From Liolophura sinensis (Eukaryota > Mollusca > Polyplacophora > Chitonida > Chitonidae): a DNA stretch of 64,000 nucleotides. Shown here piece after piece: positions 58,524 through 64,000 of this stretch (positions are counted from its first letter, which is position 1; every line of letters starts with the position of its first letter). The stretch covers positions 35,693,265 to 35,757,264 of the forward strand of contig NC_088303.1 in the NCBI RefSeq assembly GCF_032854445.1, in the 5' to 3' direction. Made by a program: the position numbers and the translations under genes. Below the pieces are notes generated by a model, which searched no databases, was not told the DNA's origin, and saw only the letters and a list, made by a program, of their open reading frames with translations.

Positions 58524-59690
58524 CACATCTTCCAGGTCAGTGTGTGGGCGTTTCATCTTCTGATGGAGCATTTTCCAGGTCAGTGTGTGAGCGTTTCATC
58601 TTCTGATGGAACATTTTCCAGGTCAGTATGTGACCGTTTCATCTTCTGATGGAACATTTTCCAGGTCAGTATGTGGGCGTTTCATCTTCTGATGGAGCAT
58701 TTTCCAGGCCAGTATGTGAGCGTTTCATCTTCTGATAGAACATTTTCCAGCTCAGTATGTGAGCGTTTCATCTTCTGATGGAGCATTTTCCAGGCCAGTA
58801 TGTGGGCGTTTTCATCTTCTGATGCAGGCATTTTCCAGGTCAGTATGTGGGCGTTTCATCTTCTGATGGAACATTTTCCAAGTCATTATTTGAGCGTTTC
58901 ATCTTCTGATGGACCATTTTCCAGGCCAGTATGTGAGCGTTTCATCTTCTGTTGGAACATTTTCCCAGGTCAGTATGTGGGCGATTCATGTTCTGATGGA
59001 ACATTTTCCAGGTCAGTATGTGAGCGTTTCATCTTCTGATGGAACTTTTTCCAGGTCAGTATGTGGGCGTTTCATCTTCTGATGGAACATTTTCCAGGTC
59101 AGTATGTGAGCGTTTCATCTTCTGATGGAGCATTTTCCAAGTCAGTATGTGAGCGTTTCATCTGCTGATGGAGCATTTTCCAGGTCAGTATGTGGGCGTT
59201 TCATCTTTCTGATGGAGCATTTTCCAGGTCAGTATGTGGGCGTTTTCATGTTCTGATGGAACATTTTCCAGGTCAGTATGTGGGCGTTTCATCTTCTGAT
59301 GGAACATTTTCCAGGTCAGTATGTGGCCTTTCATGTTCTGATGGAACATTTTCCAGGTCAGTATGTGAGCGTTTCATCTTCTGATAGAACATTTTCCAGG
59401 TCAGTATGTGGGCGTTTCATGTTCTGATGGAACATTTTCCAGGTCAGTATGTGGGCGTTTCATGTTCTGATGGAACATTTTCCAGGTCAGTATGTGAGCG
59501 TTTCATCTTCTGATAGAACATTTTCCAGGTCAGTATGTGGGCGTTTCATCTTCTGATGGAACATTTTCCAGGTCAGTATGTGAGGCGTTTCATCTTCTGA
59601 TGGAACATTTTCCAGGTCAGTATGTGGGCGTTTCATCTTCTGATGGAACATTTTCCAGGTCAGTATGTGGGCGTTTCATCTTCTGATGGA
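58524..59690. repeat. 43-bp minisatellite, about 27 units
   Basis: Unit of the type CATTTTCCAGGTCAGTATGT, GGGCGTTTCATCTTCTGATG, GAA. Units are highly similar. Variants (GGGCG or GAGCG, AACATT or AGCATT, ATCTTC or ATGTTC) alternate in a way that suggests local duplications of several units. ORFs at 58800 and 59190 are by-products. Confidence 0.97.
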
Positions 59691-61360
59691 ATTATTGTGT
59701 TACCTGTAACCTGTTTGTTTTGTAGAAATGGTTTCCTTACAGACTGGCCCACTCGAGGGTCGTCCATTAAGAATTACATAAGGAAATAAATGGAATGAAA
59801 CCGTAAAAGCTGTGCAAGATTTGACCGAAAGTCCCGAGAGAGAGTATGACATGTGTAGCTTATTGGGTACAGATCGACAGTCTTGCTGGGACGATCACTG
59901 ATATAAAAGAGATAATCGATAAAAGTCGGCTCAGTTTCACAGAAAAAAACTACTTGGATATTTGATCTTAAACCAGAAATATCAACACAATATCAACACA
60001 ATAGTATCACATATAATGCCATCAATCAAAAATATTAAATACTTCAGCTATTGGTCAAAACCTCCTTGTAAATAAAATTCAGTTTTTAAAAATTTAAACT
60101 TAAAGAAGGTATGAAAATGAAATAAGCATGCGTGGATACACCACTGAAAACTGTATCTGGAAATGTCTCCCCTCATTTTCAGATATTATTTTTCACTCAG
60201 ATAAATGAAATCAAATGTTTTGATTGCATGGTAGGCCCTTTAAACCATATTGCTAATGTATGTCGTCAATCAATTTTCAATAAAACGTCCCTAAAACAGG
60301 TACTTAATGTCAGATACGCCATGGTACAAATTACATGAGTACAATTCTAAAGAACTGAACATAATGTTGTATGAAGAATGGGTCACGCCACTGGGGACAC
60401 ACATTATTAATATTGCTTATAGGGCCCACCATGCAATCAGAACACGGGATATCATTTTGTTAAAATGTTTTCAGATACCGTTTTCAGTTGTCTGTCTACT
60501 TAAACTCATGTCATATTCGCTATTTCTTTCACTTAGAGGCTGTAAAATGTTGATTCTTTTACAGCCAGCCGTTAGGTATATTTATGAGTGCAAGTATTTA
60601 GGTATATGATCTGATGTATTTCTTTAATATAACTATACAGAAGCAAATTACGATTCCAGGTCTCTTCTTGTTAAGACATTTCCTTCACACAATTAACGGA
60701 TTCCCACTGTCAGATTTAATGGGACCTTACCGCACCCAACCCCAATGATAATATTTATTAAAATAATTGAAATGAAATAAACAGTAATTTTTTTGGTGGA
60801 ACAACGTTTGTTTGCAACAAATGCCCAACTTTTGAACTTTGAGTATTTTTGTTATCAAGTAATCTTTATCGGTGTATGTCGTGATCAAAATGGGAATAAA
60901 CTGAGTTGATATCAAAATCCTCTTCTATTGCTATTATACAGCACAAAAACTTCCATCAACATCTCTCTACTTCCCTTGTTGTCCATACTGATGCTGCCTT
61001 TCCAGTAATGTGTCTGAACATCACAATCAACAACGGTCAACTTTGTGGATTCTACGCACATAATTCCAAACATCTTTAAAAAAATAAACTTGAAATTTTC
61101 TATGGGGAAAAAGCATAGATCTCAGAGTTGGATTAACGATTCCAGCGTCTAAAAGTTTATCCAGTGTACCCACGGACACAAGATTAAAGCATGATGTATG
61201 GCCTCCTCAGCTTGGCAAACATTCCACAGATCTGAATCGCTTAACTTGAAACTTTTTATGCAGCTATTCACTGAGAGATGTTTTGACCGAAGACAGAAAC
61301 ACAAGATTTCTGCTTCCCACTCAGTTTGCCACTGAGTTGAAATGACAATGATTACTTTAT
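59691..61360. other. Gene-free stretch
   Basis: No gene supported. The ORFs at 60132-60338 and 60307-60609 resemble nothing I know. Confidence 0.45.
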
Positions 61361-61374
61361 TTAGCGTCTCAGAT

Positions 61375-61690
61375 ATGAACAGTTTGAGATTAGAAGTGAC
61401 ATCACGCAGATTTCGGTCACGTTTGGCCAGATTATCTGATTATTCATTACCAGGAACGCCGTAATGCCCCATAACCCAAGCGAAACAAATGTCAGGACGA
61501 GCCAAGAATGGAGAGTGCGACAGAAAAAGTACTTGGAATAGCTCAGGATTGCATTTTTCCCCGAGAGAGAAAGCAAAGAGTTGCTATATCCACAAAAGTA
61601 AGATTCAAGTGCATGAACCAAAAAAATCATTTCATGTAAGGATATATATTCCGCGCACACCCAGAGGCCTGACAAAGCCGATGGACAGAC
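61375..61690 (-). pseudogene. LINE RNase H domain fragment with stop codon
   Basis: On the minus strand, PELFQVLFLSHSPFL and ARPDICFAWVMGHYGVPGNE are followed by TAA and then SDNLAKRDRNLRDV. WVMGHYGVPGNE with the Asp of SDNLAK is the end of an RNase H domain as found in RNase H-bearing LINEs. A frame shift or weak match precedes it at about 61560. It is old and inactive. The extent of the whole LINE copy is unclear. It does not overlap in content with the 29505-30109 copy, which starts just after this motif. Confidence 0.75.
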
Positions 61691-64000
61691 CGGGTTGAAT
61701 TTTGCAGCATTTCGATGATAATTTCTGGTATTACTAAATTAACCTGTCTGTTTGAAAATAATGGCACCAAAGGTTTTCTCTATAGCAACCAATAGATTCT
61801 CGACCTTGGGGTCCAACAGTGTTATCCACGTATAAAATGTACAATTAAGGATGAACCATGTCAGTCAGAAGGGAATAAAAAAGCGGAAAAAATTGTATGT
61901 CACATTGACCAGACAGCCTATGGGCAAACATGTCCTGACTGTTTGATTATCTGTCATATGCCGTCTCGTCTTTCATAATTTATTTTGTTCTATGAAATCC
62001 TTTGAGGTATGTATCATTATAAAGAGTTTTCTCCGAGTTGTGTAATGTTGTATACTGTTTCACTTTGTGTTGCCTGTGGTGATTAATTTTCATTACACAC
62101 CCGCTTTTGGAAAGGGCAAGGGTCAATGTGATAAATCTCTGACAAATGAAAGATACAGTTAGCCAAGCGTAGGTAGTTAATTTCACAAGGGATGAAGAAA
62201 AAAAGAAAAAACATCTAAATACAAAAGGAAAGCTAGTAATACCTTGTATAATGAAAACAGATCACGGCTTTGTTTAACAGAAAGTTCTGGAGTGTTAACA
62301 TGCAGATGTCTCGTATCAATGAAAAAAAAGTGGAAACTCTGAAATGTTCTCGCGTCTTAACCTAAACAGTTGTCTAGTCTTTTGTTCATTCCCGTAGCAC
62401 GTCACACTTTTCAGTGTATGTATGCGCAAAAAGACACTTTGGTTGTACACAAACAACGATATAGCTGAAAGCCAATTTTTAGATCACAGTTTTCGTCTCA
62501 AAATATATGGCGGAAATGATTCCTCACAGAGTTGTTTTAACAGCCCTCACCACTGACGTCATGATTGGAGCCCATTATTTCGGGACAGACCGCCGTGGTC
62601 CTGAGAATGAATGACTTAACGCGACTTGGGCAATACTGTTATCATAACTTGGCCGGGGGACCTTAGGAAGACAGTAGATATATCTGTTGTCAATAACAAG
62701 TTACGAAATTGGATTCTGACGGGAAATTCAAAGATATTGCCATGTTTAGTGACAAGTTTATTACATGTACCGCTTCCATCTTATAAGTTAATATCATTCC
62801 CAAATGCCTTTCCTGGGTCACTCTGTTTTATCTTTCTGCTCAGTATCTTGATGTGTGTTTTCACTTGCATCACAGCCCCACTTCTAGGTGGAAAATCTGG
62901 CTTTTATTGAGACAAAGAGACTTGTCGACACTTTACCCCAGCCACTCTAGCGTCGATTTACAATTTCGTTTCGCTACGTTTAGTTTAATCATGTTCGATT
63001 TCGTTGAAGTAATCGAATTTTGATGAAAGGATTATAAGTGTTGCTATTAGTTAGTGAAGAGGTTTTCAAATTGTCAGTTCACGCTGCTTGCGACCAAGAG
63101 AATGGGTCATTAGTCAAATTTTCTCTCGTTTGACCATCCGTGACCAATCCTCTGCTTTAAACATTTCTCTGGTGTTTGTTGCTTCCTTCAAAAATAACGA
63201 TTTCAATCAACCTGTTTTCAGATGCCTGCTTAAAAAGAGTTGTAATTTTTGGCATAAAAGGCGGTGTTTGAGTAAAAGTGTTTTCTTTTTTTGGGAGAAA
63301 AAAGCAAGTGAGAAGAGGTATGATAATATCAAGAAAATCAAAAAACCAATCAACAATTGGGAAGGGCTCGGGGAATAGCCTTTCCGTATTAGGCCGAACA
63401 GAAAGAAAAAGACTTGCTATATGTCACTATGATGAACAAGTTCTTTAACTTACACAATGGTTGAAAAAAACCAAACTGCTCAGAGCAAACCACAAACATT
63501 TGATGAGTTTCTGGTGAACTCTCCTACGTGGTATCTGTATCTCAAGGAGGGATGACAGTCGTCTTCTAGATAACTTCATGTCAAACCTCAGAAGGGAGCG
63601 CTGTCTACCACTGAAACTCTTTTACATGTACATACAACATAGCGCATGTTCAAAATGCTGGCATAAAAATGTCAAAAGGGTAAATATAAGATACTGAAAT
63701 GCAAGCATCTTAATCCCTCGAATAAGGTCTCCACCTGTGACAAAACACTAAAATCAACCTCAAGAACGTAACAGTTAAGCCAATCTTAAACTCAAGGAAA
63801 CATATTGCCAATCAGGAAACATCAGCTTAACGCATTGACACACACACAATCCACATGTATAGTATGTCTGGGTGACCCCGACTGCATGTTAATTTTAGCA
63901 GCCTCCATCTAGATGTAGCCAGTATTCATGCAAATTCAATGAATTAGTCTACTTCAGACCACAGCTCGAGTTGTTTCTCATTTTTGGATATTCAGTATTT
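61691..64000. other. Gene-free stretch at window end
   Basis: AT-rich sequence with unrecognised ORFs (61980-62186, 62626-62910, 63088-63378). No SINE or minisatellite noticed. Confidence 0.45.

Noticed and set aside
58800-59384. Peptide ORFs in the 43-bp array
   Set aside because: Arithmetic product of the minisatellite.

Overview
This window is eukaryotic and very probably molluscan nuclear DNA. It is AT-rich, has no dense gene array, and carries many copies of a tRNA-derived SINE whose 3' part (ending in a TACGGCGTAAAACACC-like tail) I know from bivalve and gastropod genomes. It also holds a second SINE family, non-LTR and LTR retrotransposon pieces, a Tc1-like transposon, minisatellites, and a large decayed Polinton/Maverick. 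I find no complete host gene. The best host coding candidates are one possible 3' exon (12422-12898, minus) and one speculative short promoter-ORF unit (37660-38170, minus).

Layout. 1-11950 and about 23600-30545 consist of four diverged copies (A, B, C, D) of a multi-kilobase tandem unit. Units A and C share one block of about 700 bp (1357-2083 and 8786-9510) that is far more similar than its surroundings. SINEs sit in units A and D, and the A insertion has a ready-made empty site in B and C. Unit D also contains a 22-bp minisatellite that was split by a 5'-truncated LINE with a perfect 13-bp target duplication.

About 13240-23600, inserted between unit C and the rest of unit D, is the most interesting region. 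It is a virus-like Polinton/Maverick (adintovirus-type) element. It has protein-primed type B DNA polymerase remains on the plus strand. On the minus strand it has an RVE integrase, small structural or membrane ORFs, a packaging ATPase and a double-jelly-roll-type capsid protein. On the plus strand there is also a coiled-coil protein. Every large gene is broken. The polymerase has an internal deletion and carries a 266-bp solo LTR with a 5-bp target duplication. The ATPase has a stop codon in its P-loop and is split by a 665-bp block copied from elsewhere in the element. The capsid gene has lost its N-terminal part and has a 32-bp tandem duplication. No terminal inverted repeats were recognised, so the boundaries are approximate.

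32440-64000 is intergenic or intronic-looking DNA. It contains SINEs (several with clear target duplications), a foldback (MITE-like) inverted repeat at about 33240-33705, a duplicated segment with a 151-bp near-identical core (35066-35216 and 41347-41497), and several minisatellites. The largest minisatellites are a 32-bp array at 39711-40808 and a 43-bp array at 58524-59690. A 1659-bp Tc1-like DD34E transposon with intact ends and a frameshifted transposase lies at 53704-55362, and a LINE RNase H fragment lies at about 61375-61690.

The picture is a repeat-rich accessory region shaped by tandem duplication, gene-conversion-like homogenisation and successive waves of mobile elements. Nested insertions give a relative order: Polinton before the LTR element; 22-bp minisatellite before the LINE; tandem duplication before the SINE in unit A.
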